Below, piece by piece: positions 27,572 to 36,298 of a DNA stretch of 64,000 nt; positions within the stretch are counted from its first letter, which is position 1; each line of letters opens with the position of its first letter. The notes beneath the pieces were generated by a model. The model saw only the letters and a list, made by a program, of their open reading frames with translations. It made no database searches and was not told where the DNA came from. A program made the position numbers and the translations under genes. Origin of the DNA: Pseudobacteroides sp. (GTDB lineage: Bacteria > Bacillota > Clostridia > Acetivibrionales > DSM-2933); assembly GCF_036567765.1 (NCBI RefSeq), contig NZ_DATCTU010000098.1, positions 19,414-83,413 of the forward strand, given 5' to 3'.

Positions 27572-29791
27572 ATGAAAGTTCTTCATTTGATAGGCGGTGG
27601 AGATGTTGGCGGTGCCAAAACCCATGTTCTGTCGCTTGTAAAGGAATTGAGCAAACACATAGATGTCAAGCTGATAAGCTTTAGAAAAGGCGTTTTTGCC
27701 GATGACGCAAAGGCAATGGGTATAGACGTGGAAGTTATTCAATCCGGTAATTTATTAAAGGATATCAGGAGAGTCATTTCCATTGTACAGGATGAAAATT
27801 ATGTGATGACCCATTCCCATGGTGCAAAGGCAAACATGATAGCAGTAATTGTAAGCCGCTATACCAAGGTTCCCACCGTAACAACAGTGCACAGTGATTA
27901 CAGGCTGGATTATCTCCAGAGCTTCATAAAGAGGGTCACCTTCGGAATAATCAATACTATAGCCCTAAGGTTTATTGACTATTATGTTGCCGTCTCTAAG
28001 AATTTTAAAGACATGCTTGTAAACAGGAGATTTTTACCCAATAAAATCTTCACAGTTTATAATGGAATAGATTTTGATCATGATATAGGAACTTACTCTA
28101 AAGACAAGTTTGCAAAGAAATATAATCTTAACATTGATTCAAGCGATATACTTGTAGGTATACTTGTAAGATTGACTCCCGTTAAAGGACTTACTGTATT
28201 CATCAACGCTGCCAAAGAAGTAATTAAGAATAATCCTAATGTCAAGTTTCTTATAGGCGGTGAGGGTGAAGAAAAAAAATCCCTTGAAGCAAAAGTAAGC
28301 TCAATGGGACTATCGGATAATGTACTCTTTTTGGGTTTTGTAAACGATCCATACGAGTTCATGAGTAATATTGATATAAATGTATTGACATCCATAAGCG
28401 AAAGCTTTCCATACTCTATTCTTGAAGGTACAAGAGTAAAGAAAGCTACCGTAAGCAGCAATGTTGGAGGTCTGCCCGACCTTATTGATCATGGTGTAAA
28501 TGGATTTCTCTTTAATCCTGGAGACCATGTAAAACTGTCCCAGTACCTTCTGAAGCTTGTTAATGATAGGGAGCTGAGGGAAGACATGGGCAATCGGATC
28601 TATCTAAAGGCCAGCGAAAAGTTCTCCCTTAAAAACATGTGCAAAACTCAACTGGATATATATGAATCTGTATTGCAGGCCAAGTCCTTAGAAAGCCACT
28701 CTGACCCTGATATAATAATATCAGGATATTACGGTTTCAAAAACATCGGGGATGATGCCATGCTTATGGCCATCACCAAAAACTTGCGTCAACATAAAAA
28801 GGACGCCAAAATTATGGTTTTATCCAGAGAGCCCCACGAAACAAAAGGCTTATACAATGTAGACTCTGTGTTTCGCTTCAACCTTATAAGCATTTTAAGG
28901 TCAATGAAGCGCGGTAAGCTTTTTATCAATGGCGGCGGTAATCTTATACAGGACAACACAAGCACCAGATCTCTTATTTATTACCTGTTAATGATCTGGT
29001 TGGCAAAAAAAAGGCATATGAAGGTTATGCTGTATGCAAACGGAATTGGCCCCATAAATAGGCGTATTAACAGAAAAATTACAAAATACGTTTTAAATAA
29101 CGCCGATGTAATAACCTTGAGGGAAAACTGTCCTTCAAAGCAGGAAATTGACAATCTACTTATAACCACTCCAAAAGTTTTGATAACAGCAGATCCCGCT
29201 ACCACTATTGAACCTTCACCCTCAGAGGAGATAGACAAAATTCTTCTTAATGAAGGAATTGATGGGGAGGGTCCATTCATTGGTTTTTCCATAAGGAAGT
29301 GGCATAACCTGGATAGGTATGAGCGGGTTGTAGCAGATGCTGCAGATTATGTATTAAAGACCCATGGGTTAAAGCCTGTTTTTATACCGATGCATTACCC
29401 TTCAGATCTTGCCATATGTGAAAGAATAGCTTCTAAAATGAGCGGAAATGCTTATATAATTAAAAATAAATACTCGGTTCCCGAAACAATAGGTATAATC
29501 AGCAGAATGGATATTCTTGTGGGCATGAGGCTCCATGCACTTATCTTTGCTGCCTGCCAGGCGATCCCCGTAGTAGGCCTCATTTATGAACCGAAGGTTG
29601 AAGGCTTCCTTAAATCAATAAACCAGCCTTCTGCAGGACATGTGAAGGACCTTGACTACGACAATCTCATAGCATTAATTGAAAAGGTGCTGAAGGACAA
29701 ATCAAATATCAGCAGGCAATTGGCCGGAATATCGGATTCTCTTAAGGAAAAGGCCATTGAAAATGCTAAAATAGCCATAGATCTTTTATAG
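27572..29791 (+). CDS. Fusion of GT4 glycosyltransferase and CsaB-type polysaccharide pyruvyltransferase
   Basis: This 739-residue protein has two enzymes in one chain. Residues ~1-365 are a GT-B glycosyltransferase (GGGDVGGAKTHVLSL at the N-terminus, GEGEEKKSLE, and the donor-site region SISESFPYSILEGTRVKKATVSS). Residues ~380-739 are a polysaccharide pyruvyltransferase of the CsaB kind (SGYYGFKNIGDDAML, NGGGNLIQDNTS, GMRLHALIFAACQAIPVVGL). CsaB adds pyruvate ketals to secondary wall polysaccharide, the modification that SLH modules bind. The likely role is synthesis and pyruvylation of that polymer, fitting the SLH protein at 4.1-7.8 kb and the TagA-type gene just downstream. A good promoter and RBS precede it. 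Confidence 0.93.
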   Translation: MKVLHLIGGGDVGGAKTHVLSLVKELSKHIDVKLISFRKGVFADDAKAMGIDVEVIQSGNLLKDIRRVISIVQDENYVMTHSHGAKANMIAVIVSRYTKVPTVTTVHSDYRLDYLQSFIKRVTFGIINTIALRFIDYYVAVSKNFKDMLVNRRFLPNKIFTVYNGIDFDHDIGTYSKDKFAKKYNLNIDSSDILVGILVRLTPVKGLTVFINAAKEVIKNNPNVKFLIGGEGEEKKSLEAKVSSMGLSDNVLFLGFVNDPYEFMSNIDINVLTSISESFPYSILEGTRVKKATVSSNVGGLPDLIDHGVNGFLFNPGDHVKLSQYLLKLVNDRELREDMGNRIYLKASEKFSLKNMCKTQLDIYESVLQAKSLESHSDPDIIISGYYGFKNIGDDAMLMAITKNLRQHKKDAKIMVLSREPHETKGLYNVDSVFRFNLISILRSMKRGKLFINGGGNLIQDNTSTRSLIYYLLMIWLAKKRHMKVMLYANGIGPINRRINRKITKYVLNNADVITLRENCPSKQEIDNLLITTPKVLITADPATTIEPSPSEEIDKILLNEGIDGEGPFIGFSIRKWHNLDRYERVVADAADYVLKTHGLKPVFIPMHYPSDLAICERIASKMSGNAYIIKNKYSVPETIGIISRMDILVGMRLHALIFAACQAIPVVGLIYEPKVEGFLKSINQPSAGHVKDLDYDNLIALIEKVLKDKSNISRQLAGISDSLKEKAIENAKIAIDLL

Positions 29792-29847
29792 TTCGGTATC
29801 TGTATAAGGATGGCACAATAATTTATATATAGGAGTAAGTGTTTTTT

Positions 29848-30597
29848 ATGAGAAATACTGTAGACATTTTAGGTGTACCTGTTGATAAACTTAATATGAG
29901 ACAATCCGTCAACACTGTAACGGCATTCTTATCTCAGAATAAACTTCATGCCGTGTATACACCCAATGCGGAAATAATGATGGAGGCCCACAGGAACCCA
30001 TATCTTAAAGATATTCTGTGTCAAGCCGATTTACTTGTTGCAGATGGTGCAGGAGTGGTGTTGGCATCAAAAATATTAGGGCTTGGCCTTCCCGAAAGGG
30101 TTGCAGGCTTTGATCTCATAAAAAATCTATTTGCCGAAGCAGAAAATATCAAAATGAGGTTCTTTCTCTTTGGAGGTAAGCCGGGCATAGCTGAGGAAGC
30201 AGAAAAATACCTTTTAGCCAATTATAAGAATATTGAGGTTGTAGGCGTGCGGAGCGGTTATTTTAGTAGCTCTGAGGAAAAAGAGATTATTGATCAGATT
30301 AATTCGTCCAAAGCAGACATCCTGCTTGTAGCCCTTGGTGCCCCCAAACAGGAAATATGGATTCATGAGCACAAACGCCTCCTGAATGCTAAGGTTTGCA
30401 TTGGAGTGGGAGGTAGCCTTGATATACTGTCAGGCAATGTAAAAAGGGCACCTGAGTTCTTCCAAAAGTATGGTCTTGAATGGTTTTACAGGCTTTGCAA
30501 GGAGCCTTGGAGGTATAAGCGGATGATGGATTTACCGAGGTTTATTATGAAAGTATTGCAGGTTCGACTTTCTTCAAAGAAAAGTAAAACAGTATAA
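29848..30597 (+). CDS. WecG/TagA/CpsF-family glycosyltransferase
   Basis: The 249 residues show the family core TPNAEIMMEA, ADLLVADGAGVVLASK, LGAPKQEIWI and GVGGSLDILSGNVKRAP, followed by GLEWFYRL. TagA/TarA members transfer ManNAc to the GlcNAc-diphosphoundecaprenol lipid that starts wall polymers. It follows the GT4-CsaB gene by 56 bases on the same strand, so both probably build the wall polysaccharide. The start is ambiguous: GTG at 29839 is 3 bases from AGGAG and ATG at 29848 is 12 bases away. ATG is chosen because it gives the usual family N-terminus. Confidence 0.92.
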   Translation: MRNTVDILGVPVDKLNMRQSVNTVTAFLSQNKLHAVYTPNAEIMMEAHRNPYLKDILCQADLLVADGAGVVLASKILGLGLPERVAGFDLIKNLFAEAENIKMRFFLFGGKPGIAEEAEKYLLANYKNIEVVGVRSGYFSSSEEKEIIDQINSSKADILLVALGAPKQEIWIHEHKRLLNAKVCIGVGGSLDILSGNVKRAPEFFQKYGLEWFYRLCKEPWRYKRMMDLPRFIMKVLQVRLSSKKSKTV

Positions 30598-30632
30598 TAG
30601 TGGTGTAGCATATACTACTATTTCCTAGACAT

Positions 30633-30676
30633 AAAAAAGCTGCTAAAAGTTTTATAACTTGAAGCAGCTCTTTTTA
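30633..30676. terminator. Bidirectional terminator between tagA-like and J-like genes
   Basis: AGCTGCT (30639-30645) pairs with AGCAGCT (30663-30669), extended by an inner AAGTT/AACTT helix. TTTTT follows on the + strand and TTTTTT on the - strand, so both convergent genes can be terminated. Confidence 0.88.
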
Positions 30677-30712
30677 GAACTTCGAAACCTATGATAAAGA
30701 TATCCAACACGC

Positions 30713-30967
30713 TTACATATCCATCATTTTTTTCTTCATGTCCTCATAAACAAACTTGTACATTTTAAACAACTCATTTGCAGCAGGGTCTCCAGTATTT
30801 ACATCCGGGTGGTATTTTTCCATGATACCCTTCCAACCCACTTTTAGTATCTCTTCTCTCATACCCCTAGCTCTATCAAGAGCACCAGTTTTTTCATTCA
30901 ACTTAACTAATTGATCCCTAAGCTTGGTAAGCTTTTCGAGCATTAAATTCAATTCTTCATTTCCCAT
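30713..30967 (-). CDS. Small J-domain-like protein
   Basis: The 84 residues begin with a long charged helix (about 3-40, coiled-coil-like). The C-terminal half, KYHPDVNTGDPAANELFKMYKFVYEDMK, contains the HPD tripeptide and a following helix like helices II-III of DnaJ domains. In J-proteins HPD activates Hsp70 ATPase. Here the helix-I part is not the typical Y-x-x-L-G-V form, so this may be a divergent or partial J-domain acting as a DnaK helper. It is transcribed alone with its own terminator. Confidence 0.7.
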   Translation of the reverse strand: MGNEELNLMLEKLTKLRDQLVKLNEKTGALDRARGMREEILKVGWKGIMEKYHPDVNTGDPAANELFKMYKFVYEDMKKKMMDM

Positions 30968-31559
30968 ATTAGAACTCCCCTATTCTCATTACTTCTTTCT
31001 AAATTTAAAAGTGATCGATAACACTTTTATATAATTAATAATTACAAATTATTACACATTTGGCAAGTAGCTAAATGCACATATAAACTTATCTCTATAT
31101 TTATAAACGCTGCCCTGTAAAAAAGTTTTTTCTCGCAGCTCACCTCCAGACGATGAGAATCAACTTGTACAGGTCCTCTATGGATTTGGTAATTATTATT
31201 CCACATTTTTAGATTTGTACACATTCCGTAATAATGTCTACTAAATCAAAACTGTAAAACAATTTATTTCCAAGCCCAAAAAAATTTATATGAATTGAAT
31301 AGATATAAAATACAGTTAACTATTACTGTATATAACTATTCAAACATTTTTAATTTAATTAATTTAATTGAGTAAACAATTGAAATAAGGAAATAAAGAA
31401 ACTATCTGAGATACTGCATAATGAAAGGAATCAACTACTGCTTATTACTTACTTCAATATATCATATTATGCGATATAGAAAGAACAAAATCATTATGTA
31501 ACTTACCTTTATTAATTTATATTGTACCACAGGATTTTATTTTTGTGAATATAATTTTG
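30968..31559. other. 592-bp AT-rich gap without a supportable gene
   Basis: A 60-codon minus-strand frame at 31042-31224 has no ribosome site. ACAGT/ACTGT arms near 31311-31330 are too weak to name. No RNA gene, repeat copy or clear terminator for the FAD oxidoreductase gene was found. Confidence 0.5.
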
Positions 31560-33413
31560 CTATTTTTGAGGAAAATCTTTACCAGTGTATAGTGAAATAT
31601 TATATGCACTAAGCTCATAAACATGATTTAGTGTTAGGATTTTCTTATCCCTCAGCCTTAGAGCCATGGCGTCATTGATAAGACCTTTTGTACAGGCTTT
31701 GATATATGCTTCTAGGGTATGAGATGATTGCCCGTTCATGGCAAGGAGAATTTCTGCTGCTTTATCCAGTGTAAGGCCTTTATCCGTAAAGTATGGTCTC
31801 AATCGTTCATCAAGCTCAAGGGAGTACTTTTCAGGTGCAAGCCTTGCCACACCGTTTAACAGAAGAGCAGCAAATTCCTTTTGTGTTGCTTCCTTGTCAA
31901 GTTTGTAGTCATTGTTGTTTCCACTCGATATGATGCCCAAAGTGTTCAGCTGCCTGATAGAGGGATAAACCCAGCTGTCTACATTGGGATTTTTTATCTT
32001 AAAATTTGGAAGATACGCCCCCAGCTTTATAAGCAGCTTGTTTAACTCGTTCATGTTCTCAACCTTTGACCCTTTATTTAAAAACTCCCGCGGTCTTTGA
32101 TTTTTTACAATTGAGTAGACAGCAGCCACGCCAGCCGATTCCCCAACTGTCATACTAGTACTATAGCCCGTTGTACCGCTTGAAACAAGTGAAGAGTATG
32201 ATATTTTGTCCCCAACCATATATAAGTTGTCAATATCTTTAGGTATTGTACATCCTAAAGGTATGGAAAACAAGGCAGGCTTTCCAATCACATATTTTTC
32301 TTTGGAGTCTCCCTGCGAGTAGGCAACAATAGAATTTGATACAACTGCAATCTTGTCTATAAAATCGGTGTTTTCAAGGGCTTCATTTATGCTTAATACA
32401 TGTTCACCCTTAAAATGCCTGTAGTCATTTATAATAAACTTGTCTGCGGTACTTTCATAAACTGAATTCTGGAAGGGAATAAGCCTGTCTTTTAGAAAGC
32501 CTGCGAAGTTTTTTGTTTCTTCCACCGCTTTAACATATGCTTTCTCAACAGCCTTATGGTCTGAAACATCTATGTCAAAGGCTTCAATTCCTTGAACTAT
32601 AACCTTCTGATCTCCCTCGTCAAAAAATCCAACTTTACCCAATTTGAACTCAGGGTGTATAGGCTGGTATTGGGACAGTACATCCTTAAGCCTTGCAATT
32701 TTATTTTGACCCAGCAACTCTTCCACATCCGTCCATTTCACATTGGCAACCTCAAAGTTTATACCCACAGGCCTGTATATATTTTTTAGATTTAGATCGT
32801 CTGCACCTTTAGTAAAAGGAACATTGCACTTAAAAAGAAGATCGCCGTTCTTTGAAGCATCAATAAATCTTTTTGCATAATAGCTTGTCTCCTTTTTATC
32901 CACAACGAGGTTTATTCCGTATAATGATTCATTATCTATGGTTGCGGATACCAAAACACCACCGTAAACCACTTGAAGATCTTTCTCCTCTTCAACGAGG
33001 CTTTTCATTACACTTTTATATTTTTGAGAAGAAATAGTTGTACCCAACTGAGAGGCTATTTCTTTAAAGATTTTACCGCCTAAGGCTTCATTATTTACCC
33101 CCTTTAAAATCTCAAAATTAAAATCAAGGGAACTGCAAGGCAGTCCCCCTAGATCGCTGCCTGAAGCCACAAGCAGCGTTTTAGCTCCTGATCTGGCCGC
33201 TGCCAAAGAAGCCGCCAATCCCTCTGGCTCTTCTCCATAAACGATCACATCATATTTGTCTTTTTCTTTTATTATGTCATTCTTTGCCCAACCAAGATCG
33301 CTGCTTGCCTCTTTAATATCACCATCCTTTTTAATAAGGGGCTTTACTGCAAATTGATATATGAACAACAAACAAACAAGAAATATGCCGATTCTTACAA
33401 TCTTATCCTTCAT
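31560..33413 (-). CDS. Membrane-anchored FAD-dependent oxidoreductase, probably extracytoplasmic, with SLH-like C-terminus
   Basis: The 617-residue protein starts with K-D-K-I-V-R and one hydrophobic segment (residues ~6-24). A FAD_oxidored-type domain follows: DVIVYGEEPEGLAASLAAARSG with a relaxed GxGxxG, SDLGGL, and near residue 430 GCTIPKDIDNLYMVGDK and GYSTSMTVGESAGVAAVYS. From ~490 a segment (SWVYPSIRQLNTLGIISSG...ATQKEFAALLLNGV) looks like a divergent SLH module. By the positive-inside rule the FAD domain should face outward, unusual for a FAD enzyme. The ATG at 33413 is supported by GGAGGGG; longer frames are not. The substrate is unknown. It follows a coiled-coil exported protein in the same transcript. 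Confidence 0.82.
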   Translation of the reverse strand: MKDKIVRIGIFLVCLLFIYQFAVKPLIKKDGDIKEASSDLGWAKNDIIKEKDKYDVIVYGEEPEGLAASLAAARSGAKTLLVASGSDLGGLPCSSLDFNFEILKGVNNEALGGKIFKEIASQLGTTISSQKYKSVMKSLVEEEKDLQVVYGGVLVSATIDNESLYGINLVVDKKETSYYAKRFIDASKNGDLLFKCNVPFTKGADDLNLKNIYRPVGINFEVANVKWTDVEELLGQNKIARLKDVLSQYQPIHPEFKLGKVGFFDEGDQKVIVQGIEAFDIDVSDHKAVEKAYVKAVEETKNFAGFLKDRLIPFQNSVYESTADKFIINDYRHFKGEHVLSINEALENTDFIDKIAVVSNSIVAYSQGDSKEKYVIGKPALFSIPLGCTIPKDIDNLYMVGDKISYSSLVSSGTTGYSTSMTVGESAGVAAVYSIVKNQRPREFLNKGSKVENMNELNKLLIKLGAYLPNFKIKNPNVDSWVYPSIRQLNTLGIISSGNNNDYKLDKEATQKEFAALLLNGVARLAPEKYSLELDERLRPYFTDKGLTLDKAAEILLAMNGQSSHTLEAYIKACTKGLINDAMALRLRDKKILTLNHVYELSAYNISLYTGKDFPQK

Positions 33414-33480
33414 ATTTCCCCTCCAAATCCGATATAGGCCTGGTCCACCATATAAATCGTTAACAACCTGTACCACAATT

Positions 33481-34071
33481 TTACTTGTCGGCTATTTTAT
33501 ATGTTCCCTTGACAATTAGCCAACAACCTGTAACTGCGGTTATTCCTCTTCCATCATCCCTTGAAACAAGAAGCAAATGGTTGAGTGCAATAGGAGCACC
33601 TGTAGTTAAATCCGCACTCTTTGCAGCTGTTATATCCGAAAGCCCTCCATATGTGCCTGATATTGCCTTAGCACTTCCGGATCTTAAAATAATTTCTGTG
33701 CTTGCCCCTGCTATAAGCTTCTGACCCGCTTTAAGCTCTAATGGCTGAAATTTGAAGGATTCCGGGTCAACCTCTTTTAACTGCTTGCTCATAGCATCAT
33801 TTGACGCTGTGAGCTTTGTTATTTTATCACTGGCTTCAGTAAGCTTTTTTGTCAAATCACTTATTGTTGTATTTGCAGTTTCTAGCTTTGCAGCAATTTC
33901 ACCAACCTTCTGATCCACATAGCTTTGTGAAACCACAGGATCGTTTTCGGTACCGGGCTCAGGTGAAACGGCAGTAACTGCCTTTACAATATGTACAGTA
34001 AAAAAACTTGTCATTATAATAAACAACAATATAGGATATTTATATTTAAATATTTTTGATCTCTTCATCAT
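33481..34071 (-). CDS. Exported coiled-coil protein of unknown function
   Basis: The 196 residues comprise a signal-anchor (~12-32), a linker rich in P/E/D (ending DPVVSQSYVDQK), a coiled coil (~55-100, heptad pattern TISDLTKKLTEASDKITKL) and a compact C-terminal domain (~108-196) with LKAGQKLIAGASTEIILRSG and LNHLLLVSRDDGRGI. I recall similar uncharacterised proteins in other clostridia but no function. It sits 17 bases downstream of mazF and 67 bases upstream of the FAD oxidoreductase, so a shared transcript and joint work at the cell surface are plausible. Confidence 0.75.
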   Translation of the reverse strand: MMKRSKIFKYKYPILLFIIMTSFFTVHIVKAVTAVSPEPGTENDPVVSQSYVDQKVGEIAAKLETANTTISDLTKKLTEASDKITKLTASNDAMSKQLKEVDPESFKFQPLELKAGQKLIAGASTEIILRSGSAKAISGTYGGLSDITAAKSADLTTGAPIALNHLLLVSRDDGRGITAVTGCWLIVKGTYKIADK

Positions 34072-34088
34072 TTGTACCCCCTAGAATA

Positions 34089-34439
34089 TCATATATCTGT
34101 TAATCCAAAACTAATACTGATGGCATCGTTTACTTTATCCATCAACTCTTCATCCAAACGACCTATCTTTTCTCGAATCCTCATTTTATCAATTGTCCTG
34201 ATCTGCTCTAAAAGTATAACCGAATCCTTGGCAAGGCCATATTCCATAGCTCCAATTTCTATATGGGTAGGAAGCTTTGCCTTGTTAATCTGGGATGTAA
34301 TGGCTGCTGCTATTACTGTAGGGCTATACTTATTGCCAATGTCATTCTGAACAATCAAAACAGGCCTTACGCCTCCTTGTTCAGACCCTATAACAGGACT
34401 CAAATCGGCATAAAAAATATCTCCACGCTTTATTACCAC
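34089..34439 (-). CDS. mazF: MazF/EndoA-type mRNA interferase toxin
   Basis: The 116 residues match the PemK/MazF fold and are very like EndoA of Bacillus: RRGD-type start (K-R-G-D-I-F-Y-A-D-L-S-P-V-I-G-S-E-Q-G-G), RPVLIVQND, TVIAAAITS, and LEQIRTIDK. The enzyme cuts specific mRNA sites when free of antitoxin. The GTG start overlaps the antitoxin stop by one base, so the two are translationally coupled. In Bacillus the same pair lies next to alr, and the next upstream gene here is alr, so this is conserved synteny. Confidence 0.95.
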   Translation of the reverse strand: MVIKRGDIFYADLSPVIGSEQGGVRPVLIVQNDIGNKYSPTVIAAAITSQINKAKLPTHIEIGAMEYGLAKDSVILLEQIRTIDKMRIREKIGRLDEELMDKVNDAISISFGLTDI

Positions 34440-34717
34440 TATATTTCCAACTCCCCGAGACTTTCCTCATATTTTTGCTGCTGCTCATTGTCCGCATCAA
34501 AACACATTTCTGCCAGTCTAGCATTAATCTCCGCCATCTCCTGGTAGCCTTTTTTCATTTTATCCCTCATTTCGATTCTTCTTTTCTCTCTTATATAAAG
34601 CTTCATCGCTTTCCTGACAAATTCACTTCTGTTTATTTTCTCAACAGCAATAATTTCATCAACCTCTTTTAATAAATTATCAGGAAGACTCACCAATATT
34701 TTTTTTAAATCTGACAA
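34439..34717 (-). CDS. mazE: MazE/EndoAI-type ribbon-helix-helix antitoxin
   Basis: The 92 residues have a ribbon-helix-helix N-terminus (KKILVSLPDNLLKEVDEIIAVEKINRSEFVRKAMKLY), typical of CopG/MetJ-fold antitoxins, and an acidic C-terminal tail that would wrap the toxin. It should neutralise MazF and repress its own promoter. The start appears to be TTG with GGGGGG about 6 bases upstream. The leader upstream holds two small hairpins that could be operator or RNA structure. Confidence 0.92.
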   Translation of the reverse strand: MSDLKKILVSLPDNLLKEVDEIIAVEKINRSEFVRKAMKLYIREKRRIEMRDKMKKGYQEMAEINARLAEMCFDADNEQQQKYEESLGELEI

Positions 34718-35114
34718 AAATAACCCCCCATTCTTATATTCGGGTTCCTATCTTAAAATGACTTACGGAACTAACAGCTTTTGAAGCTATGCTGCAATGC
34801 AGCGGGTATGTACTGTTGAAAGCCATAAATAGAAAGGATATTTCTAATGAATTAATAATGATTATTCCAAAACCGATCATAATATATTTTGATATTCATA
34901 TTATATATATCATTATATAATCCCTAATATTCATGGGTCAAATTAAAATAATATTACTCCTGTCATAAGTACACTGTAATTATTGGCAATTAAGCTTTAA
35001 GGAAAAATCCCCCCATAAAATCGAACTGTTTTTTCTTCAATTATTCATTTTTTATTTATTATATTCCTAATGAGTTATGATTAATCATATAACTTATTAG
35101 TTTTCATTCATGCC
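34718..35114. other. Leader of mazEF and 3' flank of alr
   Basis: On the minus strand two short hairpins lie upstream of mazE: GCTGCATTGCAGC and AGCTTCAAAAGCT (34778-34813). Nearer alr a larger palindrome (35070-35103, CTAAT...ATTAG with GATTAATC at the centre) may be a terminator, although no T-run follows. Bases 35101-35117 equal one end of the palindromic intergenic element, so a fragment may lie there. No gene was seen. Confidence 0.5.
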
Positions 35115-36284
35115 TTAAATCAGATAGTTCAATACCTTTTGGATTTTACCTCCCTTCAAATAAACTCTTGGTATTCTTTTCCCTATTATACATACAACTT
35201 CATAGTTAATAGTTCCGATGATTGAAGCAATTTCTTCTACGGAGATTTCATTACTTCCCTGTTTTCCGAACAAAACCACTTCATCACCGACAGATACTTC
35301 ACTTGCAAGATCGGTGACATCTACGAGACACTGATCCATGCACACACGCCCAACTACAGGAGCAAACTCTCCATTTATCAAAACCTTTCCCTTGTTACTC
35401 ATAAGTCTGGTATAACCATCAGCATATCCTATAGGTATTGTTGCAATTTTACTTACCCTGGAAGTCTTAAATGTTCTGCCATAACTTATACATGTATTAT
35501 TCTCAACTTCCTTCACAAGTATTACATTTGCTTTCAAAGTCATAGCAGATTTTAGGTCGATTTTTTTTGCATCAACCTCATTGGACGGATACATTCCGTA
35601 TTGGATAATGCCCGGCCTCACAAGATTTAGGTGCATGCTGGGAAATTCAATAATGGCTGCACTGTTGGCAACATGCTTCACAGGTATATACACACCTATC
35701 CTGTTAAGCTCGCTGCAGATCCCCATGAACCTTTCAAACTGCATCTCTGTGTAGCTTTTGTCCTTCTCGTCCGCTGAAGCAAAATGTGTAAAAAGACCCT
35801 CGACAACAATTCTTGGAAGCTTGCTTATTTCCAATACATTTTTTACAGCACTGTACCCGGGCATAAAGCCTACCCTGGTCATACCGGTGTCTATTTTAAT
35901 ATGGATTTTTACATTCCTTTTCTGCCTCACAGCTTCTTCAGACAATGCTCTTGCAAGATCATGGCTGAAAACTGCCTGAGTAACATTATATTTTATTATA
36001 TCGGCAGCTCTTATAGGATCTGTATAGCTTAAAATCAATATGGGCACATCAATATTGTTTTTTCTAAGCTGTATGGCCTCATCAAGCATTGACACGGCAA
36101 GACATGTAGCCCCGTTTTCCAAAATGGTTCTCACCACTTCCATAACACCATGTCCATATGCATCTGCCTTTACTACTCCCATTATTTCCGATTTTTTATT
36201 TGTTATTCTTCTTATTTCCCTTAAATTGTGGGCAATAGCATCAAGATCAACTTCGGCCCATGCCCTGTTAAATTTCTGCTCCAT
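35115..36284 (-). CDS. alr: Alanine racemase
   Basis: This PLP enzyme interconverts L- and D-alanine for peptidoglycan. The 389 residues show the PLP-lysine motif VVKADAYGHG, the catalytic tyrosine in NTCISYGRTF, and RVCMDQCLVDVTD. Length fits the family. AAGGGG precedes the ATG. It starts 14 bases after the nnr gene and precedes mazEF, matching the Bacillus-type gene order. Confidence 0.96.
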   Translation of the reverse strand: MEQKFNRAWAEVDLDAIAHNLREIRRITNKKSEIMGVVKADAYGHGVMEVVRTILENGATCLAVSMLDEAIQLRKNNIDVPILILSYTDPIRAADIIKYNVTQAVFSHDLARALSEEAVRQKRNVKIHIKIDTGMTRVGFMPGYSAVKNVLEISKLPRIVVEGLFTHFASADEKDKSYTEMQFERFMGICSELNRIGVYIPVKHVANSAAIIEFPSMHLNLVRPGIIQYGMYPSNEVDAKKIDLKSAMTLKANVILVKEVENNTCISYGRTFKTSRVSKIATIPIGYADGYTRLMSNKGKVLINGEFAPVVGRVCMDQCLVDVTDLASEVSVGDEVVLFGKQGSNEISVEEIASIIGTINYEVVCIIGKRIPRVYLKGGKIQKVLNYLI

Positions 36285-36298
36285 TTTTACCCCTTCTT

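Noticed and set aside
31042..31224. 60-codon minus-strand frame in the long gap
   Set aside because: No ribosome site, no promoter and no recognisable product.
35101..35117. A fourth copy of the palindromic element at the end of alr
   Set aside because: Only 17 bases match one end and the next bases form a different palindrome; a match of this length can occur by chance in 64 kb of AT-rich DNA. It is left as a possible fragment.
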